Shown piece by piece: positions 12,458-26,016 of a stretch of DNA of 64,000 bases. The stretch spans positions 40,529,964 through 40,593,963 of the forward strand of contig OX155951.1 of assembly GCA_944548615.1 (NCBI GenBank), read 5' to 3'. The notes below the pieces were generated by a model that was not told the DNA's origin, did no database searches, and was given only the letters and a program-made list of their open reading frames with translations. The position numbers and the translations under genes were made by a program. Source of the stretch: Micropterix aruncella (Eukaryota > Arthropoda > Insecta > Lepidoptera > Micropterigidae). The first letter of the stretch is position 1. Every line of letters starts with the position of its first letter.

Positions 12458-15400
12458 TTAAAACTAGCGGAGAAACGTTTTTTTTCCCTGGAAAGAAAGT
12501 TTAAAGCTTGTCCGCAGCTGCGGGAAGCTTATGATAAGGTGATCAGGGAATATTTGGAGCTAGGATATCTCGCGCCCGTAAATCCGGTACCTGGAGATGT
12601 GGGTTACGTTATTCCTCACCATGCAGTTTTGAGAGACGATAAAGTGACCACCAAGCTGAGAATGGTATTAGATGCCAGTGCTCAAACGGACAAAAAATTG
12701 TCATTGAATCAAATACTCCACGGTGGTCCGAATTTGCAAGGTGATATATTTTTGATATTGCTTAATTTTAGTCTGTTTTCGATAGCTTACTGCGCAGATG
12801 TAAAACAGATGTATTTGCAAATTAAAGTACATTCGCAGTTTCGTAAATATTTACGAATGTTGTATCGTTTTGATACAAATGATAAGTTACAAACTCTAGA
12901 GTTCGAAAGAGTTTGTTTTGGAGTGTCCGCCAGTCCTTTTTTGGCTTTGCGTACGATAAACCAGCTCTGTGAAGATGAACGCAGTAACTTCCCTTTAGCA
13001 GCAACCGTAGCTCAGCGAAATCTTTACATGGACGACATCGTTTCGTCTGAGAAGTCGGTAACCGCTGCTACCAAGACTGCTCGAGAGCTTATTGAAATGT
13101 TTAAATCTGGAGGGTTTGATCTTATGAAGTGGTCTAGCAATTCTTCAGATTTGCTGTCACGAATTCCAGAAACTCATTTACACTCATTACACGTGGTTAA
13201 ATTTGATGACGACTCAGGACAGAAAATATTGGGGGTACGATGGGAGCCGCGGTTAGATGTCTTCTCATTCGATGTAACTACATGCGAAAGGAAATGCACA
13301 AAGAGGAATATACTCTCCACAGTGGCAAGACTATGGGATATTTTAGGATTTGTAGCGCCGGTAATCCTATATACTAAGCTCCTAATTCAGGAGTTGTGGA
13401 AGTCCGGGATTGATTGGGATGAAGAACCTCCTATCTCAATTATTGACAAATGGGCTAAATTTCAGCTAGAGCTGCCGTTTTTGTCTAAGATAAGCATACC
13501 ACGACATGTAGGAGTAGTAATTGGCGGCGTAGTTACCTTATTAGGTTTCTCCGATGCTAGCGAAAGAGCCTATGGAGCAGCAATTTACTTACACATGCAG
13601 TCGGCAAATGGTATCGTGGTTAATCTACTTTGTGCAAAATCGCGGGTAGCACCTTTAAAGTCTGTCACACTGGCGCGTTTAGAGCTCTGTGGAGCACTTC
13701 TTCTGGCCAAATTAATCAGGTCCGTTCTGTTGACATACGAGTCGAGGTGGAAGATCGATCGTATATTTGCCTTTACAGACTCTACGGTCACTCTACATTG
13801 GATACACGGTAGTCCACACAGGTGGAAGACATTTGTAGCCAATCGAGTGGCACAAATCCAAGATAATCTAGATCCAAAATGTTTTTATCACATTGCTGGA
13901 AAAGAGAATCCCAGTGATTGTCTGTCACGCGGACTTACTCCAACTCAATTGATAGAGCATCCTTTGTGGTTCAAAGGTCCACCGTGGATTGCTCAAGAAC
14001 CCACATCTTGGCCAATTCGGCCATTTCAGCCCACCAGCACTGACCTTCCAGAAGCCAAACCAGAGGTGGCATTAATCACACGGAATCCAGCATTGCCGAT
14101 TCTGTATGAGTTATCCCAGCGAGTATCATCCTGGAACAAACTACTTCGCATAGTAGTCTATGTTCTAAGATTTGCTAGGAAACTTAAATCATATGGTCTG
14201 CCTCAGGTGGAAGATTTAACTCAGGCAGAGACAGCAGTTATTCGCTCTTTACAGGCAGTTCATTTTGCAAAAGCCATAGTAGCGGTTGAGATGGGGAAGT
14301 CTTGCGCGGGTGCTCTGCAGCGGCTGCGGCCTATAATAGTGAATGGGGTTCTACGAGTAGGAGGTAGATTAGAAAATTCAAACTTGACTTTTGACCATAA
14401 GCATCCGATTTTATTGCCAAAAAAGGATCATGTCGTCGAGCTTATCATCGACGACACCCATCGTAGAAATTGCCATACAGGACCACATTTACTTCTTTCA
14501 ATTCTGAGACAACGTTTTTGGATTTTATCCGGACGTAACATAGTGCGTTCTCGCGTTCATCTATGCAACTTCTGTTTTCGGGTTAGGCCCAAGGCATGTA
14601 TCCCGCCAGTTATGGCTGATATACCGGAATGCAGGTTACAAGTTTCCAAGCCTTTTGCCCATACAGGACTAGACTATTGCGGCCCACTTAGTATAACTTT
14701 AACTCGAAAGCGTGGTGTCAGGTCTCAGAAAGCGTATATTTGCGTATTTATATGCCTCACCACAAGGGCCGTACATGTAGAGTTGGTACCGGATTTGAGT
14801 ACGGATGCATTTCTAAATGCACTAAAGAGATTTTTATCTCGACGAGGACCAGTAGAAAGGCTGATGTCAGATAACGGAACCAACTTCGTAGGGGCTCGCG
14901 CTTATCTAGATGAACTTTATTCATTTTTGAGATCAAAGGATCAGAAGAATCAGTGGGATAGTGATCTATCTGCCCAACGCATTCGTTGGCAAATGATTCC
15001 ACCTAATGCGCCTCACTTCGGGGGTAGTTGGGAATCAACGGTAAAGGCTTTCAAAACACATTTGTTCAGAGTTATTGGGGCTCAAATCTTGACTTACGAG
15101 GAATTATTAACAGTTCTTTGTCAGATTGAGGCTGTACTAAATTCACGGCCGTTGGGCAGAGCTCTCAGTCCAGATCCAGCGGAGCCTATAGCATTAGCTC
15201 CCGCTCATTTCCTTCACACGACCCCTTTAGGTTCGTTGCCATCAGCGCAGATTTCGGAAGAACGTGAAAACTTACTTTCTCAATATTTGCTATTAGATAA
15301 GCTTGTCCAGTCTTATTGGCGCAGATGGAGTTTAGAATATTTACACACTCTACAAACTAGAGAAAAATGGTTATCGGATACCGAACCTATCAAAAAGGGT

Positions 15401-15571
15401 ACCGTGGTGTTAATAATGCAGAATAACACGGCTGTCTTGCATTGGCCGTTAGGAGTGGTCCAGGAAACATATCCTGGTTCGGATCGGCGAACTAGAGTCG
15501 TATTAGTAAAGACCAAGTCTGGCACTCTAACACGTCCGGTGGCACGGCTTTGCCCACTACCCTCGCAATAA
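12458..15571 (+). pseudogene. BEL pol frame: reverse transcriptase, RNase H, integrase
   Basis: Open for 1037 codons from the second TTAA to the stop. The first in-frame ATG (12539) is not a native start, since the frame continues upstream to the insert edge. Counting from that ATG: reverse transcriptase with ADVKQMY (86-92) and catalytic YMDD (163-166); RNase H-like region with GFSDAS near 340 and FTDST; integrase with the zinc-binding H..H..C..C region near 630-690, then catalytic acidic residues in DYCGPL (about 711), SDNGTNF (about 777) and GGSWE (about 829). The C-terminal part resembles the usual BEL integrase tail. No stop or frameshift is visible within it. It lacks its 5' junction with gag only because of the MITE. 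Confidence 0.95.
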
Positions 15572-15737
15572 TAACACCTCTTACTTATAAATTATCTATT
15601 ATGTCCTGTATACCTACATGTTAAATTACATATTAAATTAATAAATATTAGCTATAAGTACTACGTACATAATATAAATATAACCCATTTTATAGTGATG
15701 TTTCTCGTTGAAAGGGAACCTTTCAAGCTGGGGCTTG

Positions 15738-16223
15738 TGTTTGAGCCAGATTTTGGATGCATTCTAATGATGCATTGTATTAACTGTAGAAGCGAAATCC
15801 GAAAACGATAATCGTTGTCACCCGTATTTACGGTAGCTGCATATACGATGAAGTGAGCTGTCATTCGCGTACGCGTTGAATCGGATTATTCGAGGGTAGC
15901 GCTCTCGGTTCTCTTGCGGCAGCGGTGGTTTGTTGGAATAAGTTTTTTTACACGAAAGGCGCATTTTTTACGGACGTTTTGTCGAGGAAAGGTTTCGTGT
16001 GCTTCATTTTCTCTTCTCGGTTGTTTTCGCGACGAACAGTTTGGTGAGAGGGGTGTGTGGCAACCTGGGAAGTGAAGAAAAGGACGACCTGATTGACGTG
16101 ATAGAGCGGTCCAAGCCAGGGAGTACTCCAGAAACAAGGCGAAACAATTAGGTGAGCAATATAGTTATACCTTGTATTTGTTGGAGTGCATCGAAAGTCT
16201 GGAGAAAGCCCCTGGCTGAAACA
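15738..16223 (+). repeat. BEL 3' LTR
   Basis: 486 bp, same length and ends as the 5' LTR. A purine run GAAAGGGAA at 15710-15718 could be the polypurine tract but lies 19 bases upstream; the bases just before the LTR (GGGGCTTG) are not a clean tract. Confidence 0.95.
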
Positions 16224-16246
16224 GATACTTTAGCCACTAAAGCATT

Positions 16247-16410
16247 TTAGACTTTACTCGAGTAATATTCCTCCAGTGAGTAAAACGCCTTATCTGTAAG
16301 GTATCTCTTAAGGCGTCTCTTAAACACTTTAAGAGATTGCGCCTGCCTAATGTGCTCGCTGAGTTTGTTGTAAACCGCTGGGCCGGCGATATAGGCTAGC
16401 CTCTCCGACT
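16247..16410 (-). pseudogene. C-terminal end of a LINE ORF2
   Basis: On the minus strand a 54-residue frame ends at a stop at 16247-16249. It contains the pattern AGPAVYNKLSEHIR..LKVFKRRLKRYL..KAFYSLEEY, typical of the last segment of jockey/CR1-type LINE reverse transcriptases. The BEL element inserted 24 bases beyond its stop. The 5' part is not recognisable beyond about 16600. Confidence 0.75.
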
Positions 16411-16599
16411 AGGATAATGCATGACGTTTTTTTGTACAATTGTTTCAGAAACTCATAAATAGATACTTCTTAAACGATATTAGATCAGACATTTTCCACG
16501 GGATTGTTAACTACCTATCGAAATTTAGGGTAAATGATAACATTTAGGATACCTTGTTTTTTCAGTTTCATATATGAATAAACATTCTACGACTAATCG

Positions 16600-18300
16600 T
16601 CTACCGAAATCCAGTATGTAATAATAGGAAATATATATTTGCTTGTTGATATATTTATATTTTATTAAAATCAGGTGTACTTTAAAAACGTCTTAAATAA
16701 TAACCTCTCATTTAATTGGGAAAATGAATCAAATTTTCAACAATACTGTCATGAGTGGTAGTAATTATTGAAGCTGAATTTAATAAATTGCCAGTGGCTT
16801 TACATTACAGAAATCTGTATTGAAATAAAAACGTATTATTGTATAAGTAGTATGTCGGGGTCGTTAACGACCCTATTGGGCATATATGTGTTGTTAACCC
16901 GATGAGTGTCCCGAAAAACAGGGTAGTTTTTTTAATAACATAGGATTGCCATAAGTCTAGCAAATATCTGCAAACACTGGTGCTTTCACTATACTCTATA
17001 GATTATACGTCACATACGTAACATAAAGTCATTGGCACACTTCTATTGGCTCTTTCTGTGGCACCCAATTTGAAATATCAAGCACATTTTTTGATATTGT
17101 AACATCGGCATATTTTATCTACTTATACAGGCAATATTTGGCTAGCAAATAAACCATCATATCAAAAAAACTAGAAGATGAGGCTAGTGATAAATATTAT
17201 GTATATGGTCGTTTTTTTCGATAATCACTATGAGTTATTATCGAAAAAAAAACCTTTATAGTACAGTAAAACCTTTAGAGTTCCCTATATAGAATCCATA
17301 AAATGGACAACCGTTCTCGTTCTCTGTTTATTTAATCACCGTACGTATACGGACGTAAGTACGTGATACGCCTGCTGTATTATTATATAGAAAAAATATA
17401 TAAAATACATATACTTATATATACAAAAATAATAAAACTGCTATATAAAAAACGTTATATATTTTCAACAAGTATTGTTATAAATAAATCTAATGAAAAA
17501 TAAACACGGATGTGTATACTTTTTGAATAATAACCCAATGTAGGGCGGTTAAGAATGCTTATAGTGCTTCCCTTCTTTTGGCTTTATAAGAAATCCCTCC
17601 TTTTTGTGCTACATTAAAATAAAAAAATATATTTTAGTAGTTAAAATATGTCGGTATACAATATAAATTAATTAACACCCCGTTTGAAAAGAGGAAAATG
17701 ACTTTGTGTTCAAAGAGTTCATGTAACTTCATATTGTCCGATCCGTATAGTTGAACTACACAAACACCATCCTAAATTTAAACATTCGTGTGAGAGGAAA
17801 AGAAAAGAATCAAAAATATATGGAACTTCAAAGTTCGTTTCCATACAAAAATTAAGACACGCTATCTCTATATTAGTACAGTTTAGTTTCAGTTCTTTTT
17901 AATTTGATGAAATTATGCAATCGAAGTTCTTCTGAGCTATAAAATTTCACCACGTAGAAAACTATACAGCAAAAATTTCGCGATTTAAATCTATAGTAAT
18001 GCATACAAGCATTTTATAAAATGACGCTTTTTCCTGCATCCAAAGAGTTCCGATTTTAAATTGTTTATGTATGTGAACAAATCCGGAAACTTTTAGTATG
18101 ACCTATATGTATTTCAATAAGACGCTTAATATATAAATATAAATAAAACAAATTATATATAAGGTATCGCTATCTATTCGCTTTTTCCATTTGGAAGGTC
18201 AATCCATAACATTAATAATAATTATGGAATGTGATATTTGAATGTGATATCATATGGAATGACCGCCGCGACTTTGTTGACTTGGTTCAATTACGACTAG
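16600..18300. other. AT-rich, no gene recognised
   Basis: Very AT-rich. The only structure seen is a hairpin near 17209-17250, where TTTCGATAAT is mirrored by ATTATCGAAA across a short spacer. Confidence 0.6.
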
Positions 18301-18304
18301 TAGG

Positions 18305-18665
18305 GCGGTGTCGACTACAACGGTCGAGCCCGTCACCCCAGGCTGGTATAACGATATATGATCGTTCTTTTAGCCGTAGGATGAACGTAGAAGACGTAGA
18401 GACAAGACAATCTACTGTCTAGCTCCGCCAACAAGCCCGTTAGAGGCCAACGCGCTACGGTGAGGCACCGGGAAAGATACCCAGCGAGCAGACTATATCT
18501 CCATCTCGAGCTAACCTTCAGGATGCCTCCGTTCTCCTGACTGGTTACAAGTCCGAAGTCGATTACCCGGGGTAACCTTAAGTACGAGGAGGCTTCTGAA
18601 TAGGATCTGAATCGTGAGTTTAGCCGATCCGAGAACAAAATGGAACTTATGGCCCAAGCTGCACA
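18305..18665 (+). repeat. G-family dispersed repeat
   Basis: Starts GTCGACTACAACGGTCGAGC then GTCACCCCAGG, with the TCTAGCTCCGCCAACA block and a GGCACCGGGAAA block. Its end (GAGGAGGCTTCTGAA to CCGATCCGAGAACAAAATG) is matched in reverse complement at 25150-25245, showing a second end type for the family. Confidence 0.7.
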
Positions 18666-20430
18666 AAACCATTCGCTACCTCAATTAGGGCTACGTTGGT
18701 TTCATCTTAAATGTCCAATTTAGGAATACTCCATACAATAAATCAGGTTAGATTTCATTAATAGAGCAGTTGATGTTGGCCTAATCAAGTATTTGCGGTT
18801 GGTTTGCAGATAACATTTATTTGAGTAAACGTTTTAACTTAACCCCAAGAGCGTCTTAACAAGTCTAAGGGCGTCAGATCACACGATCTCGGAAGCCAGT
18901 TAATATCGCAAGGGCGAGTTAATGGAACCTTCGAATTAGAAGAAACTTTATAATTAAAACATTAAACGAAAGCTAAATGACCTCAACACGTCGTTTAATC
19001 TTGTAAATTTCAATTATGAAATGGTGAAACTTACTCAATATTACTGACAAATACGAAAAATATAACTTCTTAAAATGACGACAAAAGAATTTTAAAATTC
19101 TTTTAAGAGAAGCGTACGCGAAGTCAAGTGCAATGATCAACAATATTGGCGGTAGGAACGAACTATGTATTTCCTCGGATACTTACAACCTCTCCCCAAA
19201 GGCAGCTGTATTTCATCGCTCTAAAAATATTGAATACCGTCAATAATAAATACCAAAATGTATTTCGATTAAAGATAAAAGTGAAAAAATGGCTCCTTGA
19301 CGATGTAGTTCGTTTAAAGAGAGAAATGGAAATATTTCATAAAATAAACTAATGTAATATATATGTACGAGTAAATAATGTTTGTACTTATTTGTTATAT
19401 AATTAACCCGTTTACTTATAATATTACACATTGGGCATATATTTTCTTTTTGTATGTGGAAGCCAAATCGTGGGCGGTAGCTTTTGACAAATCTCGGACT
19501 AACCTGGACATTGTGAAAGGTTGTTTTATCCTATTATTTTAGTATTAATATTAAAAGTAATTTAGTTGTCAGAAAACGTCAGTTTGTTCTACAAAAACAA
19601 AGGCAGTTGATTTTGTATGCCAAGATACAGGTTAGTTGGACATTCGTCTAGAACATTCGTATGGATTGTGTTAATGTTTCCTTATTCCTTATGTAACTAA
19701 TTACAATTTACATATATGCCGTCGCACTGATAACTTACTATCCGAATAAAAATAAATAAATAAACAAATCGTATATAGACGTTTATAATCGGCACCACAT
19801 TCGCTATGTTGTCACTGTAACTTAGTATATAGGTAAGATATTTGTGATTATATCAATTTTCTCTAGTTTGATTAATACATACATTCTGATAAAAAATCTG
19901 TTTTTGTATATTTCTCTTTTACAATTCATTTGTTATTCAGAAAAATAATTTAATAAAACCAGAAAAAACAACTCCTAAAATCGATCTATTATTTTATCGT
20001 AGAATTTTAGTGTAAAACTAGTAGACCTCACCTCAATTTTCCTTTTCTTTCGTCTTTGAGATTAATAAGAAGTTTTTCATAGTTTTATTATGATCCTCAC
20101 AGTAAAGCCTTGTCAAAGATTACCTAAATTCATCTATGGATCTATCACTACATAGAATATGTAGCAGTAAAAATAGTTGTTTACTTCGTAATTTGGGACT
20201 TTCGTTATCCCTATTCGTATACAATTTATAACAAATAAAGCATGCCAATATCACTCTCTCAGGGAGTTCCTAAATCAAATTTTCAATAACTGACGAATTC
20301 TGTTATGCGATAACTAACTTTATGTGATTAGTATAACATGGTTTTAACACTGATACTTTGATATTCTAAATCATAAAATTGTAGTCGGTTTCCATACGCT
20401 AAAAGCACTACCCGAGCGAATATTTCGATG
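18666..20430. other. AT-rich, no gene recognised
   Basis: Short frames only, no domain or repeat boundary found. Confidence 0.6.
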
Positions 20431-20439
20431 GCATTACAT

Positions 20440-20775
20440 GTCAATCCGCGAACAGAGTGGCGGTGAATTCTAGACGAGCTGTGAGAATTGTCGGTGATGT
20501 CTGCACCGCATCCTCGCAAACTGGTATCGATGGTGAAAGTAGAAAAGTTTTTAAGAGGATTGGTAAGACTGCAAGCAACCGCCGCGCCCGCCAGCGGTGT
20601 AAACTCTCCTACTTACAGCGCAACGGCAGCGGAGTTTTCAGAGAACTAATAAAACATTCAGGCGCGCGCGGCGCCCCACTTCGCGGCAATCCGCAGATTT
20701 TCAGCCAATTGCGCAGAGGATGCACTCACGCCGTGAAAGGCTCCGCTACGTATATTCTCGGAGGGAGGTAAATTT
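20440..20775. other. GC- and CpG-rich island, function unknown
   Basis: Contrasts sharply with its AT-rich flanks (for example GCGCGCGCGGCGCC near 20663). A 104-codon frame is open on the plus strand but is arginine-rich and shows no domain. It could be a regulatory island, a conserved non-coding element or part of an old mobile element. Confidence 0.35.
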
Positions 20776-22690
20776 CAAAAGCGACACTAAGGATAGTGTG
20801 AGAAATAAAGTATGAGTTTCGAAGATATATTTGACTCTAGACGCTGAGAATAATCCGAAGCAGAATAATTACTAAATTAGATGGTTATGTGTGAAAACAA
20901 TTAATGCAACGATAAAGCTCCATAATTTATTAAAATAACAGGACTCATTAACATGATTAATAAAATAACAGGACACATACTAAGGGACATGTAAAGAATA
21001 TTAATTGTTTTGAGATATGACACCACAGACTCGATATTGCAAACATGACAAATAGCTCCAAAAATCACCCTAGCATGACCAACAACTCCAAGAATTGATC
21101 CACTCCTAGAATAAAAACTAATGGAATAAAATCCACTCATGGAATTAAAAAATATCCACTGAATATGGCCAAATATGGCCTCATCTAAGAAAATTACTAT
21201 TTACGATACTTTGTGCAGTGATACTCTGAGCGTAGTTATATCGATTCGCTGATGCGTGAAAATCAATCGCATAAACAAAATATAAGATATAAAGGTTTCA
21301 AATATAAATGTTATAGGTTTAATAGCTAGATATATGTCTTAAATTTCACGTGATTAATGTTTTATTTAATATTTGTCTATATCATGGCTAATAAGTGAAA
21401 ATATATCGATAAAAATGAGCCAAAATGGCTTTATTATATTTAGATTACGATTTTTGGAGCAACACATCCCTGAGTCATTTTTTAAGTCAGTCAGGTGATG
21501 AGTGGTCTAGACGAGTTAGAAATATTCAATATTTTATTCGTTTTGTATAAAATTCACCAAAATTTTCTTGCATAAAAAAATATATTGAAATTAAAAAAAA
21601 GTATTGCAAAAACTTTACACAAAAGTTTTATACTCTGATTGGGTTTCATTTATTTTTGTTTTTTTTTTATAAATAAAGAATATTGTTACTATTATTATAT
21701 TCAGCTAGCTATCTACTTTTATCTAACTAGGCAGCGCTCGCAGCGAAATGTCATAAATATTTTTATTATAATATACCTAATCTTTCGAAATCAGTTTTTA
21801 TATGTAATATAATTATTTGATATAAAACTTAAAAGTACCGAATGAAAAGTAAATTTTAAAGATTACCTAACTTTATGACATTATTGTTTCGTAACCCATC
21901 GACTAGGTAAGTCAATGTTTGACGTAATGAAAAGTCAGATTATTGCTCTTTTTTTTATCCAGTCTGGTTTCTGCAGTTTATTATTTAACTAGCGATAGAA
22001 AAGCGAGAGAGCTGTAGTTAAAATGCGATAGCAATGGTAATAGTATTCATAATGCGATATAAAACGATTATCGCTTTTCAATCCTTAAAAATGGTCCAAT
22101 CGCTAGAGTATTCGTAATAGGGCTGATGTTAGCCTATGTGTAAGGAATGGAATCATCTCTCATAACTTATCTCATCTCTCATAACACGCTTTGAGACTTT
22201 TATTTCGCTTTCGTCTTCATAATAATTAAATTTCAAACTCTTTGCAGGACGCCTACTACCAAGCAATATGCATTATGCATTAGTAAATATACTACTCATG
22301 TAGATAGGTACTCCTGCGCTATATTGCGTCATATATACATTACATTACATTTTCGTCGTGTCCAATTGACGGCTAAAGACCGCTCTTGGACGTGTCAAAA
22401 TAATTGGGTTATGTAGTAAGTTTCGTTACTACTCTTTACTGAACATACATAGGTAGTCAAGAATTAACTACTAGATTGTCAAACTATAAAAACAAATAAT
22501 CAAAATAGAAGCCTAATATTTGAAGTAGTTAGTAATTCGAAAAGATATGTAGTAAAATTATTTATCGTAATATTCAAATTGTCAGTAAAATGTTAAATAA
22601 TCAAATTAAATCTACGTTATGCATTTTAAACTAAAAGTACATATATAAGACTATATAAAATAATCAGACAATAAAGCTCTACTTTTTTAA
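20776..22690. other. AT-rich, no gene recognised
   Basis: No coding signature in either strand. Some local direct repeats, such as AATAAAATAACAGGAC at about 20930 and 20960. Confidence 0.6.
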
Positions 22691-22695
22691 GAAAT

Positions 22696-23022
22696 TTAAA
22701 TGGGCACAATATTTGAAAAATCATGGCCCTCAAATTCGGCCAGATTATAGAAAGGGTGGCCTATCAGCATCTCCTTGATGGTTTTTTTAAATTTGATGTC
22801 CTGCATCTGTTTAAATTTTGTAGGGAGTAGATTATAGAATTTAATGCTAAGGTACAAGTAGCATTTCTGTACTTTTGCCAGTCGTATTCGGGGTACGCAT
22901 AAAAGGGAGCTACCGCGGGTATGATGCGAGTGAATGTCTGCATTAATTGCAGTTTCTGCGAGGTGCTGTCTAGCATACATTAAACACTGGTATATGAACG
23001 CCGAATACATAGTCATTGTCAC
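22696..23022 (-). pseudogene. C-terminal end of a LINE reverse transcriptase ORF
   Basis: A 108-residue minus-strand frame with the pattern HSHHTRG..LLCVPRIRLAKVQKCYLYLSIKFYNLLP and then FKKTIKEMLIGHPFYNLAEF. The H-S/N-x-T-R motif, the KFYNLLP motif and the final F-K-x-x-x-K-x-x-L segment are typical of the tail of jockey/CR1-type ORF2. It is 5'-truncated, as most LINE copies are. Confidence 0.75.
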
Positions 23023-23249
23023 AATCTCTATAGTTTAATCACAAAAATAATCACACATCTCTCTGACAATTGTGTGATTGTAATATCAGTAAAATGCCCC
23101 ATCCGAAAAAAAACCCTAGTGCCGACGAAGGCCGCGCAATCACATCGACACTCGAATCACGAGCTAAGAAAAACCAAATCAAGATGGGAAACAACCGAGT
23201 AAAAGGAGAAACTTCAAAATTAACCCGAAAGCAATTCCCATAGAAGCGA

Positions 23250-23430
23250 GTAATTCGTACAATCAAATTATAGCTCCCGCTATCGCCGCCGCCCCCGCCC
23301 GCCGCGCCGTTCGGCGGCTTCGCGAAACCCCCGACATCGCCCTCGGTCGCACCGCCGCGCCTGTTCGGCGGCTCCGCATAATGCCCAACTTATTAGGGGG
23401 AGTCGGGGCGCTGCGAGACAGGTCAGGCAG
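23250..23430. other. GC-rich patch with internal repeat
   Basis: A GTTCGGCGGCT block appears twice, each preceded by CCGCGCC or CCGCGCCT (near 23300-23325 and 23355-23375), in otherwise AT-rich DNA. No gene is evident. Confidence 0.45.
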
Positions 23431-23459
23431 GAAAAACACGAACACAAGAAGTACAAAAG

Positions 23460-25080
23460 AACGCGAAAGTTTGGCTGTAAATATAATCTAATACAACTAG
23501 GTGGTGCGCGTATACAGGTTGTTTGGAACGTCGATGCTTTATTTATTTAGAAGTCTTATCATCATGAGATGTTCGATCTTAATAATAATGTATTTATATT
23601 TTAATGTTTTTTTTATTTTCTATTTGTAATAATTTTAGGCATCTTTTAAAATATTGCAGTTTTTTGTCAATTTCGGTTGCATTGTTTAAACTATTTAATT
23701 ACGGATAATATATTTATCGTAAATAATATTTAAATTATAGATATATACTTTCTTTAATAATAAATAATGACTATTGAAATACTATACATTTGCATATCAA
23801 TTTTATTTATTTACTTTTCTAATAAATTTAACTTGTTTTTATTTATTAGATTTTTATATGGGATCATACACATATTTATATTAAATCAAATGCTAGCCTC
23901 AGAACAGGCTACAGCCTAATTAGGTGACATTAAAACAGAATCGCTGGCAACAGTTTTTGGCATAATATGTTATATATTTTATGATACTGTTTTTTGTCTT
24001 TTTAATTTTAAATATTGTCCATTTTACTGGTATTGTGAGTCACAATTTAAAAAGATGCATAATTAAATTAAATTAATTAAATTTTTTATTATTTTATTTA
24101 TTATGATCATGGAGATCATAATTTGAAATTTTAGGTATTTATTGATCTTTCATCTCTGATTATATTTAATACTAATTGCATTATTTCTTATTATTATAAT
24201 AATTTTGCAAATACGTTAATTTCATATTTTTTTTCGTTTTCCGCTTTTAATCATATTTGCATATTTTTTTAATAATTCATTATTTTCAATAAGATCTATT
24301 TTTAAATAATCTAGGGTAAGTCCTAGAAACCATCTGCTTGCATACTTCAGCATAGGTAAGCACTTGCCCATTTGCCTTATTAAATATTAGTTTATGTGTA
24401 CTTTATTTGAATAATAATTAATTACAAATGCAATTAATCTGACAAATGTACGCTAAGTAAATAAATATGATTGTCAGTACCCGAAACGAGCCTGGGCCTA
24501 AAGAAACAAATATATATTTTACTATAATAAGAGGTATATCACTAGGTAAAAGTTGCCCAATCTCGTCAATTATCTTTTTTTTGTTTCATTCTTTCAAAAT
24601 ATTTTTTTCGACATTGTGCCGTTTGTAAACCTGCCATTTTTGATAAATAGCAATGCAAGTGAAAGGCGTCCATCTGTGATAGTTAATAGGCGTAGGCGTA
24701 AAGTAGGCGTCCATACATGCCGTGTTAGTTAATATGAAGTTGCTGTTTTTTCGCATAACAATGTAGCGTGCTACATTGACGCAGTTCTGGAGATGTATAT
24801 AAATCAATAGGTTTCATATTCGACTAGGCGCATTTTGTCTAAATTACAAAGAAGTTGTGATAGTGACCGACAGAGGCATAATCAATATGCGTAATTTGAC
24901 TGTAGACTAGTCAGTAGCGCTGTCTCACACTTATTACTTTACGTTTTATGCTATAAAAACATAACTTAATGAATATTACACTGGTTCTTTAAAAAATAAA
25001 ATTTAATTATGCATAAATGGCGGACTTATCGCTATAGCTATACCTTACCTCTATTAGGTTTACTGAAAATAGAGAGAAAC
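23460..25080. other. AT-rich, no gene recognised
   Basis: Strongly AT-rich with T and A runs. No coding signature. Confidence 0.6.
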
Positions 25081-25108
25081 GGCGAAAGCTGTTACCAGTT
25101 ATCCATTC

Positions 25109-25140
25109 AACCGTTCACCACCTAATGGTGGTGAACGGTT
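25109..25140. repeat. perfect 14-bp stem palindrome
   Basis: AACCGTTCACCACC at 25109-25122 is exactly inverted at 25127-25140 around a 4-base loop. It marks the start of the minus-strand G-family fragment that follows. Confidence 0.9.
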
Positions 25141-25250
25141 TCGTGCAACTTGGCCATAAGATACATTTTGTTCTCGGATCGGCTCAACTCACGATTCAGC
25201 TCCTTTTTAGAAGCCTCCTCGAGTGTAAGGCTACCCCGTGAATTCATATA
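25141..25250 (-). repeat. G-family fragment
   Basis: Reverse complement of the end block of 18555-18665: the stretch CATTTTGTTCTCGGATCGGC and the segment GAAGCCTCCTCGAGTGTAAGG match that copy. Confidence 0.7.
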
Positions 25251-26010
25251 ACTTTAATCAAAAGAAACTTTAGACTTGTGAATACCTCGTTTAACTTAAC
25301 AACACATATTTTTATAACTTACATAGTTACACAATTTATATAGGCGCTTCCATATGAATACCCCCCCCCCCCCCATTTTGAAATGTCGATATTTTATATA
25401 ACTATATTCATAGATATTCATAGATATGTATTAGATAACTGTCCGTTATTGCAACCTCTATTTGCTATATATTAATCACGAGAAACGCGCGCGCAGTCAC
25501 AACTTTGTATTTATATGATGTGAATTGACAGAGGCGCATGGGCCGGCAAGTAAGATGAATGAAGTTCTTTTAATATAGCTCCGGCGGCCAATCCACCTTA
25601 ATCCGGCCCCCGTGATATACGGCAGATAGGAATGATTTACTAACTGCGCCCTTTCGCCGAGTGGAGGGCGGCCGCTCTCTCCTCTTCTGACCGTTGGCAT
25701 TCCTCCGCCATTCTCATATCTTTTTTCCCTCCTCCCGGTCTGCTCTCCCGATTGCCGGCGAGAATTCAATTTATATCCGCCGGCGAGATCTTCCCTTGCT
25801 CCTCGGCTTTTAATTAAAAAACGTCAGCATCGTTTGAATATTCCGTTCGACGGAGAAGACCTTATCACAACCTTTGCACTAATTACTCCAATTTAATTAA
25901 TGCGATATTTTAATGAACTAATACGCGTTCAAAACTCATTAGCACCTTTCTTTCCAAAATCAAGTTTTTTTAACCCAGTTAGATTTTCAGATAAATTAGT
26001 AAATCAGATA
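25251..26010. other. no gene recognised; poly-C run and GC-rich patch
   Basis: A run of about 14 C residues lies near 25361-25374. The part 25550-25790 is GC-rich. A 91-codon plus-strand frame at 25900-26175 runs through the family M hairpin and is not credible as a gene. Confidence 0.5.
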
Positions 26011-26016
26011 AAAAAT

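Noticed and set aside
15710..15718. Polypurine tract of the BEL element
   Set aside because: GAAAGGGAA is a candidate, but it is 19 bases from the LTR instead of adjacent; not reported as a feature.
20440..20775. First exon or promoter of a host gene in the GC-rich island
   Set aside because: No splice-supported frame, domain or core-promoter motif could be identified from the sequence alone.
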